Below, in pieces: positions 51,470 to 64,000 of a stretch of 64,000 nt of DNA. Positions within the stretch are counted from its first letter, which is position 1. Every line of letters starts with the position of its first letter. Both the position numbers and the translations under genes were made by a program. Below the pieces are notes generated by a model that worked only from the letters and a program-made list of their open reading frames with translations, was not told where the DNA came from and did not search any database. This DNA is from Macquaria australasica (lineage: Eukaryota > Chordata > Actinopteri > Centrarchiformes > Percichthyidae), in assembly GCA_005408345.1 (NCBI GenBank), contig SEMN01000035.1, positions 958,501 through 1,022,500 on the forward strand. The letters run 5' to 3'.

Positions 51470-54400
51470 GTAAGCAGAGCTGAATTAAGGACAACCAGAG
51501 TCCTGTATAAAATGCTTAGAAAAACTAAATAAGTGTGTACATGCTGATTAGCACAGGGTTTATTGTGTTTTGTGTCTGCATGCAAGAAGAGTAGACTGAG
51601 CCCCTGAGGAATGACTGCTCAATTGAGTGAAGCAACGTGGAGGGGATGAAACCGAGGCGAGACAATTAAAAGCGGTCTTTTGTTTCTGTCTCCCAGTGCC
51701 ACATGTGAATATTGCAGTGTCACAGCAGTGATCGCAAATTTCCTCCTGCCGTCCGCTGGATACAGGAGCTCTCACACATTTACACTGACACTCAGTGATG
51801 AAATTGTAGCATAGGCCCCAGTACCTGATTAAACCACTTGTTTACAGACGCATGCATTCATTTAAAAAAAAAAATTATTAAAAAGAAGCAGCAGTCGGAT
51901 ACATTAGTTTCTATTGCTTCAGAGACAGAAAGGCAAACCCATTATGGGTGTCATGTCTTGAAAAATGTCAGTTTTGCAGCCTTCTGCGGAGCTGTGCTGT
52001 GTCTAATGTGTCTGGGCTTCAGTCAGCTCGCGTTCAACAGACTCTACTGAGTGGTGACAACAGTCGTGACATTCCTCAGTCAAACAACGCTGTTATATTT
52101 CCATTACTCCGATGGTGTCTGTGGTTTTTATCTCTTGTTGGAAAGTGTTTTCTGTGGTACAGTTTTGACATACACTGTGGCTGAATGATGCTTTATTAGA
52201 ACAATAGACCCATCTATGTTTATCATCGGTATGTATGATCAGTATGATTGTTCAGTTTATCTCCTGGGCTGCACAGGGCTAGGACCCCTGAATGCCAGCA
52301 GTCGTATTGTGATCTGCAACCAGATAGCGAGCAGTTCAAAACAGCTCCCCCTACGACCTTGTGAAACACACACCTTTCACAGACTGGAACAACTTCTGGA
52401 AACTATTAAGCCTCACAGTCCCACTCACGCTCCTCTGTTTGGTAAGAAAGGAAAAGGGCGTTATCAAAGAGGAGTTAGTGCGGACAGATTTGTTAAATTC
52501 TTTGCAGGTGAAAAGAGAATGTGAGTTTATTTTTGCAAAGCCATGACGCCTCTCATTCATCTTGGGGAATGTCTGACCTGTGCATGAACGCTAAGCTCCT
52601 AAGAATATTTTTAGATGACTTTTAGTGGTAAGAAAATGTTTCCAGCAAGGAGCACTTGTTGCTGTAAAGCTAATCAGGGTTCTAAATTTGACATTTCATT
52701 AAATTTAGTAGGACTTTTAACACGCATGACTGATTTAAACCACGGGCTGCGTTCTGTGAGATTCATCGTCAAGCCATAAATGCTTCTCTCCGCCTTTGAA
52801 GTCATCTCATTGCACTTGGCAATCCAGTGCTGTGGGGTTCTTAGGGAGCAAAATCCACATAAATTACCACCTTGAAGATAGGCTTGGATAGCCTGCAATC
52901 ACCTCCAGTTTCTCCCTCCTCCTCCTCCTCCTCCTCGGTCTACAGCAACAGCCTTAAAGCAGGCCGTTTCTGCCTCGATGCACTGTTATTGTTTTTAGTG
53001 AATCTTTCCTCCCTTTCAGTCTTAATGCTTTGATTTGATGAGTCAGCCTTATGCAGTATACCAGAGGAGATCGCCAAACCTTAGCTTTAGCCTACATGAA
53101 AATCCACTGGGATGCAGAGGCTGCTGTGCTTGACGTAGCCTCTCAACGCAACATATTGCAATTTGTTTACAGTTGACATGGTTCATATATGAATCAGTTA
53201 GACTGAATGTGAGATTTACCCAATAACTTGGATTTTACTGGGTGCCTGTAATTGTAACACCCACATTTTGAATCCAACCTTACCAGACCTTAGCCAGCAT
53301 GTCACTTGTGATATAGAGAACTAGAGTGCATGTAGCTGAATTGCTTTTTTAACCTCTTTGATTGCCTCTTTGATTTTTAGGACCCTTTGAACCACACATG
53401 TTGCTAGTAAAGTTTTTTCAGACTCTTCTTTTTCCATTTTCTAGACCTCTAAAGATTTTCTCTCACCGTCTCAGTACTGTAGTCAGAGCAAAGACCCCAG
53501 GCCACCAACAAACCCTGAGTTTAATTGGGTCTAAACTGCTCTTTGTTTCCCAGAGGAGACCTCCACCTCTCAAATTGTTCAGAAGGCGCTGCTAATTGAG
53601 GCCCCAGTGGAAAAAGCCAAAATGAAAGAATTCACATCGTTTCACTTCATGAAATTACTGTAACGTCATTGCAAAAAGAGATCACTGGTCCTCAGAAATG
53701 CTCAGTGCTGTCCCTCAAGGTTTTAAGTGGTAAACACCTTTCGTGGAATATAAAAATGGAGAAATGTTGTGTCACTGAGGACAGCTGGAATCTGTTCAAC
53801 TTCAATTTCATGCAGACATCCATTTAAATGTTTTTTTTAAGTAAGTCTTCTGTATCTGAAATTCCTGGTTCCTCATTTCATGTTTCCTTATTCTGACGTT
53901 TTCCTCCCTTAAATGTTAAACTTCTTCATTTAAGCCACATCCTTGACGATAGAAGTAGCACTGGCTCTTTTCCCTTTTAATTAACTAAACTCCCCATCCA
54001 GTGCTTCTTTTCTCCTGGCACTTTTCCCCCTGTGGACTTCTCTGCTGTAACATTTGGTGGAGGCCTTAGAGCTGGCCCAGCATTTGGCTGTTATTGGCGT
54101 GACACTTCCATCAGAATAACATCCACGCGGCCAAAAGGTTACCACTTTACTATTTACTGACAACTGAAGGCAACGTGGAAAAGAGAGTACATTTGTTAGG
54201 TCCTCATTGCTGTTGACCTTATGTCACACAAGCAGCATTTAAAAGCTCATGTAGAAAAGCAGTTAATGTAAATAACAGAGGGAGAGTATATTTAACACTG
54301 CTATGAATATGTGGTTTAGATCGGTGCGTAACTGAACGAGTGTTGGTTGGTTGCTGCCTAAATACCTTATATGACACACTGAAAAAAACAGCCACGACTG

Positions 54401-54764
54401 CATAACTGAGCAGATATAAAATCCAGTACTTTGGTCAGCAGCTTTTCCTGGAGAAAAACAACTCAGAGGCTAAGTAAAGTTCAGTTTCACTACTAGACTG
54501 ATGGTTTATGTGGCTGAACAGTAATGACATTCTGTACTGCTGAAGCTATAGATTTCAAACCGGCACAAGACTTGGAGAATAAAATTGACAATACAAGTGA
54601 GTCATACTTGATGTGAAATCTTAGTATCCTGGAGGTATTCATGTGTAATGTAATGTAATGGTCACAGTAAGATGTTCCATTTCTGAAAACACTTGCTAAA
54701 CTGTACACTGCTCCCCTTATTTCCTCTTTTTTATCTCATGAAAGAAAATACTGTATTTTGATCC

Positions 54765-55215
54765 TTAAAGGAATAGTTTGACATTTAGGAAAATACGCCT
54801 TTTCACTTTCTTGTCGAGAGAGGATCGTTACCACTCTCATATCTGTCTGTTCAATATGTAGCCTGCCAGCAGCCAGTTAGCGTAGCTTAGCATAAAGACT
54901 AGAAAACAGCTAACCTGAAGGTATGAAAATCCGCCTACCAGCACCTCTAAGGCAACCAGCGGAAAATCCAGGAAGTCACTGCTCCCAGCCAAGGAATAGT
55001 CCCGCACATAACCCAGAGTAAAACGGCAAATTTTAGTTTTTATGCTTTGGTTTTTGTACAGATTAAACAAATTACATATAACATGTTAACCGTTTCCCCC
55101 TGTTTCCAGTCTTTATGCTAAGCTACCTGGCTCCAGCTTCATATTGAACTGACGGATATGAGAGTCGTATTGATCTTCTCATCTTACTTTGAACAAGAAA
55201 GCGAATAAGCAAGAA
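54765..55215. mobile_element. fold-back MITE-like repeat, copy E
   Basis: Opens ttaaaggaatagtttgacat and has both inner arms: 'agccagttagcgtagcttagc' in part and its complement with cccctgtttccagtctttat. The right end decays into a T run. Confidence 0.82.
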
Positions 55216-55394
55216 GCTTTTTTTTTTTTACCGGCAGCAGTATCCCAACTTATTCTGTTCATCTCATATCAGAAATTAAAAATGTACATACGAAAGACAC
55301 ATTTTTCATAATTGCCTGACAAGACTGCTGAAGTCTTTTAAAAGCTGCCATTTCTTATCGCTAAAGTGCTCCTGGTACACGTGGCCGGGCTTGT

Positions 55395-55440
55395 CAGAAC
55401 AGCCCTGTGACCCACTTTGGTGTTGTGACCCACTGATTGA
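55395..55440. repeat. small repeat fragment of hAT type
   Basis: The words ctgtgacccactttgg and tgtgacccactgattgaga resemble internal and terminal blocks of the CAGTGGTTC element family. Short and degenerate. Confidence 0.3.
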
Positions 55441-57991
55441 GATACATTATCTAGATGGAGCTATTTAAGGACTGGAGATCGGTCTCAGGAGGCCCTCTGA
55501 AAGAATATGAGCAGAAACTTGCTAAGGCGATAACATGAATACACACATGTATATTCACAATACATTAACCAGCGACTTTTGACACCACAGCTATCACTAC
55601 TGTTATGTACAGTACAACTGTTTTGCTCTTCAGCAACTCCTGAAAAAAAAAATTTGGCTCTTTAGCAGCTAAATGCTCCACTATGTTCACCAGCTAGCCG
55701 CCATTTGGTGCTGAGCAGGTAGGCACCGTGGGTTTTTAGAGCTTTAGAAAAAGACACTCTGAGAGTGAACCAAAACAGTAAAGTGGAAAACCAAAAACAA
55801 TAAGCTGACAGGCACTAAAGCTCCATAGAGCTGATGGGAACTACAGAGTTGGGTAATAATTCTCTGTGTAGTAGTCATGTGATCCATTGTCAGTATAAAA
55901 ATACTGAGGAGTGTCTTGTCCTGTAGCTGCTTTGGTGAACTTATCGTAAGTCCAAGTGCAAAGAAAGCCATTACTTGGATTTTATTACCGTAGCTTGTAG
56001 GTTTAGTTTTACGTGAAAAGCACTTTAATATTGAATCCATACACTTTTCCTTGATATATAGCCCACAGAGGAAGCAACAGACATTTCACTTTATGGTGTT
56101 ACAGCATCAGCCACTATTATCAGCCTGGGAATGATCTGTTTAAGAGATCATATTCCCATGATAATTCAGCAGATACATTATGTAAGATAAAGAGAGAGAG
56201 AGAGAAAGTTGCATGTGTCATAACAAACTTCATTTGTGATGAAGCTGTTATCACCGAGCAGCAGCACCTTCACATATACAGGTGTGAATGTGATCAGGGC
56301 AGAGGGCTGAGATAGTGTTGCTTTATGAACACTCATTCAGCCCACGTTTGACCATTCATAACAACCCAACAGTCATGATGATAAACCTGGCACCGCCATA
56401 TTCACACAAGGCTCGAGTTAGCAACTGCAGTTCTGTACACATCACTTAAAACTCGAGACATTGTGTAATTCTGTCAGCTTGAAGGGCTTTGTCACACTTT
56501 CTATGTTGTTTTTATACTGGACACCAACAGTGGTGCAACTTTATTGTATATTTTTTTTGACTGTATATAATATACCTAAAGTAACTCTATTCTATATTTA
56601 CGTAACAGGAACCCATGTTCACCCTGTAGCGCTGAGGCCAGGCAGTGTCAGGGTCAGGTCGGATGACTTGTGTTGACCCGTTCACACCGACAGCAAGCAT
56701 GGGTTTCACTTGCTCCTCTGTGTCACTGTGAAAGGACTGTTTGTGTTGATGACTTGTGCATCGAGCTGTGACTCTGATTTGTCAGGTTGCTCTTGCGCAG
56801 TGCACAATGGAGGCTATATCGCTTATTGTTGCTGCATAAGATTGAAACTATCCATGAATTTATTCAAACCATTAATGAGCTAGATAAATTCCAAGCGTCA
56901 TATTATTTGCCTGCTGCGAACATTGTTGAGGTCCAATTCCAGCTCCAGATAGAAATTGTCATTTTTTTTTGTTCTTAAAATGTTTCCAATCTTGGTTCCT
57001 CCACCAGATAAAATACAGTCTATTTTCAGCATCAGCCCACACAACCAGTACATTCATTCACATCCATTTAAGCCTCTGCTACAGGGTTTTTTCCACTGAC
57101 ATCCATTCTTTTCAGGGACAAAAGTGTGACAGAGCAGACTCGCACCTATTGTAGATTGCTTGTGAATTCATTCCCTGCAGGAAGAAAATTGAAGCCAACA
57201 AACAGACCCCCATTCTTCTTCACCATACTTCCTGATAATGTACAGTATGTATCTAGCCTTCACAATTCAACTTCCCTAATAGGAGTCCCCACGGATCCAT
57301 CCTGGTGAACCTTTCCAGCCTGCGAAACTCTGACATTAGTGGTCATACGTTCCACATGCAAACAATACATCCACAGCGACACACGCGCTCAGCCACATCA
57401 GCACCAAGGGTTACTATTCACACAACTGTGATTAAGATTTATTCTCAAACTTCTAATCCTAAACACAAAGTACCCAACCATAACCTTAACATAAGACTAA
57501 TTGTAACACTAATCCCTCAAGCAGGCATTCACCCCTTTACTCTATGGCAGAAATCTCCTCACATGGCCTTAAGTGGAACCACGGTCATTATTTCTGCCTT
57601 CCGCCTGAGCAAAAGCACAGCATGGTTGAGACATGTTTGTGGTCCGTACTTGACAAACATTTTAACGGTGATATCACACCCGGTAAATCTCTACGAATAG
57701 AATTATGAATATTGTACACCATTTTCAGGAAACTGTGGAGGATTTCCCACACTCAGCTGCGTGTGTGTAGGCACTGTGGTCTCTCTGATTATGTGCATTG
57801 TGTGCTTCTGGGAAGAGAACGGGCAGCTGTTTGCTCTATTGTTATTAGCCTACACACACCATTACTAAACCGAATATATTTTGCAAATGTCCCTCAACGT
57901 CTTTCTTTATAGTTAGTAATGTGTGAATCTGTACCTGTGTGTGTGTTTGCATGCTGGATTGACTAAACTGGCTATTAAGACTAAAATGTCT

Positions 57992-58537
57992 TAAAGGAAT
58001 TGATATTTTGGGAAATACACTTATTCGCTCTCTGGTGGAGAGTTAGATGAGAAGATCGATATCACTCTCATTTCGTTATATCTTATTTGTTTAATCTGTA
58101 CAAAAACCGAAGTGTAAAAATGACAAGTCACTATTTTACGGAGGGTTATGGGCCGGACTAATCCTTCCTATAACTTCCTTCCTCGTTGCCTGGCAACTGC
58201 TCAGAGCCAAGATAATGTCCAGCTCATAACCCCTCATTAAACGACGGGTTGTAGATTTTACACTCCGGTTTCTGTACGGATTAAACAAACAAGATATAAC
58301 ATGCTAAATAATAAGATTTAGAGGTGCTGGTAGGCAGATTGTGTTACCTTTGGCCAGAGCTAGGCTAGCTGTTTCCCCCTGTTTCCAGTCTTTGTAATGA
58401 GCTAAGCTAAACGGCTGCTGACTGCTGGATGTAGCCTTATATTTAATGGACAAACATGAGAGCAGTATTGATCCTCTCAGCTTACACTCCACCAGAAAGC
58501 GAATAGGCGTATTTCCCAATATGTCAATCTCTTTGAC
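57992..58537. mobile_element. fold-back MITE-like repeat, copy F (longest)
   Basis: 546 bp with both terminal arms, ttgggaaatacacttattcgc on the left in part and gcgaataggcgtatttccca on the right, and a central segment (58130-58260) that itself contains near-complementary halves around 'cataacccctc' and 'gagggttatg'. Confidence 0.85.
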
Positions 58538-61500
58538 TGAAAATGCTCCTGACTGTCATGTCAGTTTGTTTGAAATGTAACGCTCCAAAAATCTGTAATG
58601 GCAGCAAACTTCAGGCTCAAATATAAGTCTGTGTAACATTATTCACAAGATCAGTGGTTAGGATTTACTGTGTTACTCAAATGTCTCGTTCAAGGTTTCA
58701 TCATCACGAAATCATGCTAAGGACCCCTTCTCGTTAACTGTAGGTGTCATTAGGAGTGAAAGGTGCTCGGGTTACTCCAGCACATGGATAGTGAATGTGA
58801 GGGAACGTTCTAGAGAATCTAGTCTCGTTCCACGGAGCTCATGCGTCACGCTGAGACTTGAAACTTGTACTGATCTTATGAAAAGGCACTAAAGAATTTC
58901 ATATAATCTTCTTTAATATGTTTCCCTTGGCAGCATACTAAGCAGGCTTAATTGTCATTTCTCTCCCTGTGCCGCTACGTACAGCGTGTGCTCTGGTGGT
59001 GGTGTGGCAAAGGGATTTGTTTAAACTGACTAACTTGATAATGGCGGAGGATCACACCTTGTGGTTTTCTGCTTCGTCCCCACTCCGCTGCTGAATTCGA
59101 TTTAATCCTTATGTGGAAGTGAAGGAGGTCGTAGCCTCCTCCCTCTGAGCTCTAACACTGACTCTAGTACAAATAGCAGTCATGGTTGATTACTACTCTG
59201 GGGTTGAGGCATGGTGAAATCTCAGCCAGACATCCAAATAGCTCTTAATTGAGTTCACATTTGATTACTCTGCTTCGCTTAATAGGTTCTGCCTCTCAGT
59301 ACTGCAAAGGCTTGTGTAGATTGATGGAGTTTGTGCTCATATCTGACCTGTAAATTCCAAACAGTCGCATGCAGGACTGTGTTGTCCTGAATGACGGAGC
59401 CCCATTTTGCTTGGCAACTATCACCAGACATGAGCACATTCCTGATGTTAATTCTCCTCAGCTCTAAGTGCATGCTTATGTAGACTTAAAAACACACGGG
59501 CTGTCTTAGAAACACACAAAACATCTCATAAAAACACGATTAAATCAAACATTCATCCAGAGGGTTAGCAGTTGAGCGGCCAAAACACGCAGACAGAAAC
59601 ATCGCCAAACTTTGACTCTTGTTGCTATCTTTCAAAATATTGATATAATAATGTAGGTGGCTGCTATTTAAACATGGATATGCTTTGTCGTCCATTCTCT
59701 GTCATGCCTAATCATGTCTAAATTCTGTCTGAACTTTCCCTTTCTTCAACCACAATTTGTTCACTACTGACTAGACTTCCACAGGTCCTCCAAACTCTGT
59801 CTGAAAGGTTTATTTAAGAGGCGCAGCTGGGGCCTCTTTTTCTCTGTTTTGTAACATGACAAATTGGAAAACTTTTTTTTTTCCTCCCTCTTCCTTCTTC
59901 TCACTCTCTTCCCTTGCAAAATCCTGAAGCGTTCGTGCCTGGGCTGTGGAGGAGGATGAGGAGGTGTCAGGCCGCAGCCAAACAGGTCAATATAGACTCT
60001 TTCCTCATTTTTGGCCCTTAGCAGAACCCCCTCAGGTCAGCCCAAAGGTCAGCAAAATAAACCCCTGCCCCTCTCTCTTTCTACTCCACATCAGTCTCTT
60101 CCTATATGTCTTCCTATTTGGCTGTTTGCTGTCTCATTACGGGCCAAACTTGGTCTTGTGTCGTCTAAATCTAAAAAGAAATTTTGTGTGGGCATCGTCT
60201 GCAGAGGGCTGTAGTGCTGCTGAACAACAAAGTATTAAAAACATTTATCACTTGATTTTTTTTGCGGTCTGAGTTGTTTATCATTAATTTCCTGCAGCAT
60301 TTCTGATGTTTTATTCTGTCGCATTCTGTCAAGATATTTAGCCACGAGTTAATGTTAAACTGGCCGTGTTGCAGTATTATTCCAGCCTGCGGCTCTCTGA
60401 AAAGATAAAATGCGTATCGAGGTTTGGCCAAGTGTCGAGACTGATTACACACAATTCAGTTTGTTTATCTTGTCCTCATATAAACCTCTTTCCTAAATAT
60501 TTGAAAAGGTAATGAAGCTTTATCATGTCTAACAGTGAAGTATTTGGTATTAGCAGGACCATCTTCTCCCCTTGAGAAACTGCTTTCAGTGTTTTATTAG
60601 TGCGAGTACACGCTATCTGCAGTAGACTAAACTAGAGGTTTTTTTCCCAGGAGACATTGCTCTGTAAGTGTTTTGAATAACTTTACCATGCACTTACTTC
60701 AGCAAACACCTGGTGCTTTTGTGCGGCCTGCCAGCTTTATTATTCCCTATAGTTTCAGATGAATCAGTACCAGTTACGAAGCTCCTGAAGCTAGAAGGGA
60801 ATCACCTCCTCAGACCTGAGCGGATGTAGCCTGAGGAAGTTTATTCTGTCTGTGTGTAGTAAAGGAAAGCAGCTGCTGTCATGTAAAAGCATTAACTTTA
60901 TATATGTGCAAATAAATTTTCATGACTATGTTATATTTCTCCCCCTCTGTCCTTCTTAGTCTCTCTATACAACAGTCATACTGACATATACAAGGTGCGC
61001 GTCAGTGACTTTAAGTTCACATAAGCTCCGGGTAAACCCAACTCTTGGGGTTATGAAATGAGACTTGTGTAACAGATCTAACCAGAAGATAATCTAAACT
61101 GATGATAATCATTCGTAGTCTACAGATTGTCTTGCTCAAAGGGCACTTGAATTGTGGCTGCCCAGTTGAAGGAAGGCCTCTCTGTGCGATACCTTATAGA
61201 GCACTGAAGACTGGATTCCATACTGCTCAAGCTCCCTTTCAGCACTGCTGTTGACAGTACTTTAAATCCACCTTCACCTCAACCGCTGTTGAGTGGTGTG
61301 TGATGAGGCGGTAGTCTCAATGTCTGCTGGAGCTTTGTAGTGCCCTGGTTGATCTCAGAGGGCATGCCTCCAACTTATTTATAGCACTGCTGTGGGTGTC
61401 GGAGGAAATGGGGCTGTGGCTGGGGGCGAGGCTTGTGTTTGCCTTAGGAGAGGACACTTCCTCCCAACCAGAGTGAGCTCATCTGGAAGGCCTAGCAGAC

Positions 61501-62360
61501 AGCGGCGGGGGCAGAGGGCAGTGGATTTGTAATCGGGCCCAAATGGCGATGACCCAAAGCATTTTCACGCAGCCACCACTGTGGTAAACACACAGGCAGC
61601 TCATTGATAGCATGTGTGACATTCCACCATCCCATCTCAGTATCCCAGCCCAGCTCAGTCTGTTCTCAGATCTTCAGGCCTGTCCACAGCTGTGAGAGCC
61701 CTGCCCCCCCTTTGACTTGGAGTTCACTCCCCCCCCCTCCATTTGCTCTCATAGCTGCAGTTCATCTGTCTTGTTCTCTTATGTCATCCTGAGTCATATC
61801 CATTTGTTTACCACCTTCTTTGCTTCTTCCTCTTCCGCCCTGCATGTTTGAGACCTGATCCTATAGTGTGCGCCAGTTCACAAAACCCTGAAACAAACAA
61901 CTAAAGCCAAAAATACATGCATATATATATCAGACCTACCGACACTGCTGTTTTTCCTGGGTTTCTCCCGTATTTCATGGCCATCTCTTGGCGCCCGCCC
62001 GTTTTTTTGTTTCTCCCGGGAAACTCTCGTAATTTGCACGGCTCTCATACACAGATCCATAAGTTTGTATGTTTGTCTGAAGTCACCCAAGTTGCCAGAT
62101 CGTCTATGAAACACAATCTACACACACAATCCACACACTACACACAATTTCAACCTATCTGTCACCGCAATCTGGCAACCCACAACCCGATTGAAGGGGC
62201 ATGTGCGCAGCTGCTCTGTGCGCAGGCAGACAAGCCAGCCGGTGTCAACATCTGTCTCCAGAGACCATCTGATTTTGTCCCGCTTGACATGCAACTACAG
62301 TAAACCTGCACATTAATTCTGCAATATTTCCATGCCATCAACCCAAAGCAATAAGCCAAC

Positions 62361-62551
62361 ATCGTGATGGACAACAAGTTGAGCTTCCAGCCAAATGTAG
62401 ATGCAGTTTCTAAAAAGGTACAACAACGTTTGCACTTCTTGAGAAAAATGAACTCTGAACTTTTAATGTGTGCACTACAATGATGACTCTGTTGTATAGA
62501 AGTTTCACTGAGTCTGAGCTGTCCTTCTGTATTGTGGCATTCTTATGGGGG
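62361..62551 (+). pseudogene. frameshifted LINE fragment downstream of the RT core
   Basis: The translation reads MDNKLSFQPNVDAVSKKVQQ then RLHFLRKMNS, shifts by one base, and continues FNVCTTMMTLLYRSFTESEL then SFCIVAFLWG. This matches the conserved tail after the reverse transcriptase of fish LINEs (L-D-N-K-L-x-W, R-L-x-F-L-R-R-L, F-N-V-C, L-x-F-x-V-x-x-W-G). The shift shows it is inactive. Confidence 0.75.
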
Positions 62552-64000
62552 TGAGTAGGCCTATACAGTATTTTAACTATCTATCGGTGTCATTTCCGTT
62601 CAGTCACATGTGATGCCCGAAAATGTTCTCATTTACATCATAAAATACAGATGCAAAAAATGAACAAATTTTAAAAAAAATGTATTTCTGCCAGCAGAAA
62701 TGGCACATGCATTCATTGTCTGAGCAGTAAATTCCACTTACAAACTGTGGTTGGACTGATCTCTACACAGTGTGAATACAGAATATAGCTTTGTAATGCA
62801 GATGTGGATTTTTGTCAAACTTTTCATTTTAAAACTAACAGCGCTGGCAGTGGTATATTTGGACAGACTATATACTGTATGTGCAAATACAAACTCCAGG
62901 GCATCGAAAGACTGCAGAGCGGTTGAAGCTGACTAACAGCTGATCCAGCTGTGATCCAGCTGTGCCGGCGTCATTGTAAACCGGCCGTGCTTCAGATGAT
63001 GCCTGAGAGAACAGGATGTCTCATTTGTTTAAAAAACGATTCCTTAATTTCTCCTTTTTTCGCTACTTCTCCTTGCATCTCTCCTCGCGTCTCCTTCCGA
63101 GGGAGGGACTAAGAGGTGAGGAAAATGCAAAAGCGAGGGAATCGTGGATGCAATAAAATGAATCGAGATGCTCCCATATTGTTATTTATTTGTACAAGTG
63201 AAAATCAGACAAAGGACATAAAACTAACAATGTAAAATTGTGTGTAGGGAGAGGAAGGAGTTTTCTAAATTATATAAAACAATGTTTACAATACTAAACA
63301 TATGCAGTCATGTTTATAGCTGCTGTATATTTTTAGAAGTCTAGTTGCGATTGGATGACTTGAGACTGACTGTAATGGTGGCTCTGAACATGGCCTTTGT
63401 CCACACTCCTTCTGCTTCTCCCTAACCATCACAGCTAGCTGAGCTGGTGGTGTAGTAACACTTACCATCGCCTGCCTTCACCTTCAGCTAGCTAACCTCC
63501 TGACCTACTTCCTCTGCTCCTTGATATGTTTCTGTCAGCAGCATCTTGTGGTTGAGCTGGAGGCGGACGTGCACTCCTCCCACAGCCATTATTGGAAGCG
63601 GAGTTTAACAGCACGACGAATTAAAGCACGTCAGCATCTAAATAAACAATAGACAGACACGCCGCAACTAGCTGCCTGCTATGGCTGGTGGTGACACCTC
63701 TAAACAAACAAACAAATAAACACGCACGCACGCATGAAAGAAGAGGGATGAGGAGCAAAGAGGAAACGCTTTAACACAAGCCTGGTTGCATTTTATGAAT
63801 AATTCAAATCCTTGGGACTTCTGAGAGAGAAAAAGACGCCCCTCTGCACTCACACATGCACAAACCCACCCACACTCACACATATACACACACACCGATC
63901 ACAGCGGTACACAGAGGAGGATAAGTGGGTAGTGTGTGAATATGTGCAGCAATATGTCAGGTTGAATTTATGGTATTTAGGTTGAGCTCCATTTCAAGAT

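Larger units (their letters stand above)
51470..64000 (+). other. lrp1 intron 1 (continues past the window)
   Basis: 12.5 kb with no exon coding an LDLR class A repeat (no Cys-rich frame with a C-D-G-x-x-D-C motif flanked by splice sites). Contains fold-back copies E and F, a LINE fragment at 62361-62551 and simple repeats near 52912-52936 (CTC). Long frames at 57305-57700 and 61917-62303 lack coding character. Confidence 0.65.

Noticed and set aside
57305..57700. A 131-codon open frame on the + strand
   Set aside because: Ser/Thr/His-rich composition with no domain, in lrp1 intron 1, no splice or promoter context; looks like chance in Ca/Ac-rich sequence.
51470..64000. Search for lrp1 exon 2 (LDLR class A repeat)
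   Set aside because: No cysteine-rich frame with the C-D-G-x-x-D-C pattern between splice sites was found; it must lie to the right.

Overview
The window is vertebrate nuclear DNA, almost certainly from a ray-finned (teleost) fish. Genes are split into short exons with GT-AG introns, dinucleotide microsatellites are abundant, and many small fold-back and hAT-type repeats typical of spiny-rayed fish are present. There are no bacterial operons, rRNA, tRNA or CRISPR arrays that I can recognise.

Three protein-coding genes are supported. (1) 68-900, + strand: the last four coding exons of a TMBIM/BI-1 family membrane protein, best matched to FAIM2 (LFG2), followed by its 3' UTR. (2) About 2835-32500, - strand: a complete RBMS-family single-stranded nucleic-acid binding protein, best matched to RBMS2. 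It has 13 coding exons that join in frame to 399 aa with two RRMs, plus a long non-coding last exon holding most of the 3' UTR. (3) About 50880-64000, + strand: the first exon of a secreted or membrane protein (signal peptide, phase-1 donor after Ala-Ile-Asp), best matched to LRP1. The rest of that gene lies beyond the right edge.

FAIM2, RBMS2 and LRP1 all map to human 12q13 (recalled), so the set is consistent with a conserved synteny block. faim2 and rbms2 are tail to tail, with less than about 300 bp to perhaps 1.4 kb between their 3' ends. rbms2 and lrp1 are head to head across about 18 kb with no convincing gene.

Region by region: 1-2560 faim2 end and 3' UTR; 2835-6808 rbms2 3' UTR exon with a 101-bp CA tract; 8110-15953 coding exons 13 to 3; 15954-32270 two long introns with exon 2 at 20155-20321; 32271-32560 first exon and CpG-rich promoter with a perfect CRE; 32560-50880 repeat-rich intergenic DNA; 50880-51469 lrp1 first exon; 51470-64000 lrp1 intron 1.

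The most unusual material is non-coding. It comprises a dispersed fold-back repeat with six copies, two larger nested inverted repeats (20.9-21.7 kb and 42.45-43.06 kb), a solo LTR with a 4-bp target duplication, hAT-like elements, a tandem splice acceptor in rbms2 and several upstream ORFs before lrp1. I did not find a convincing new multi-gene system.
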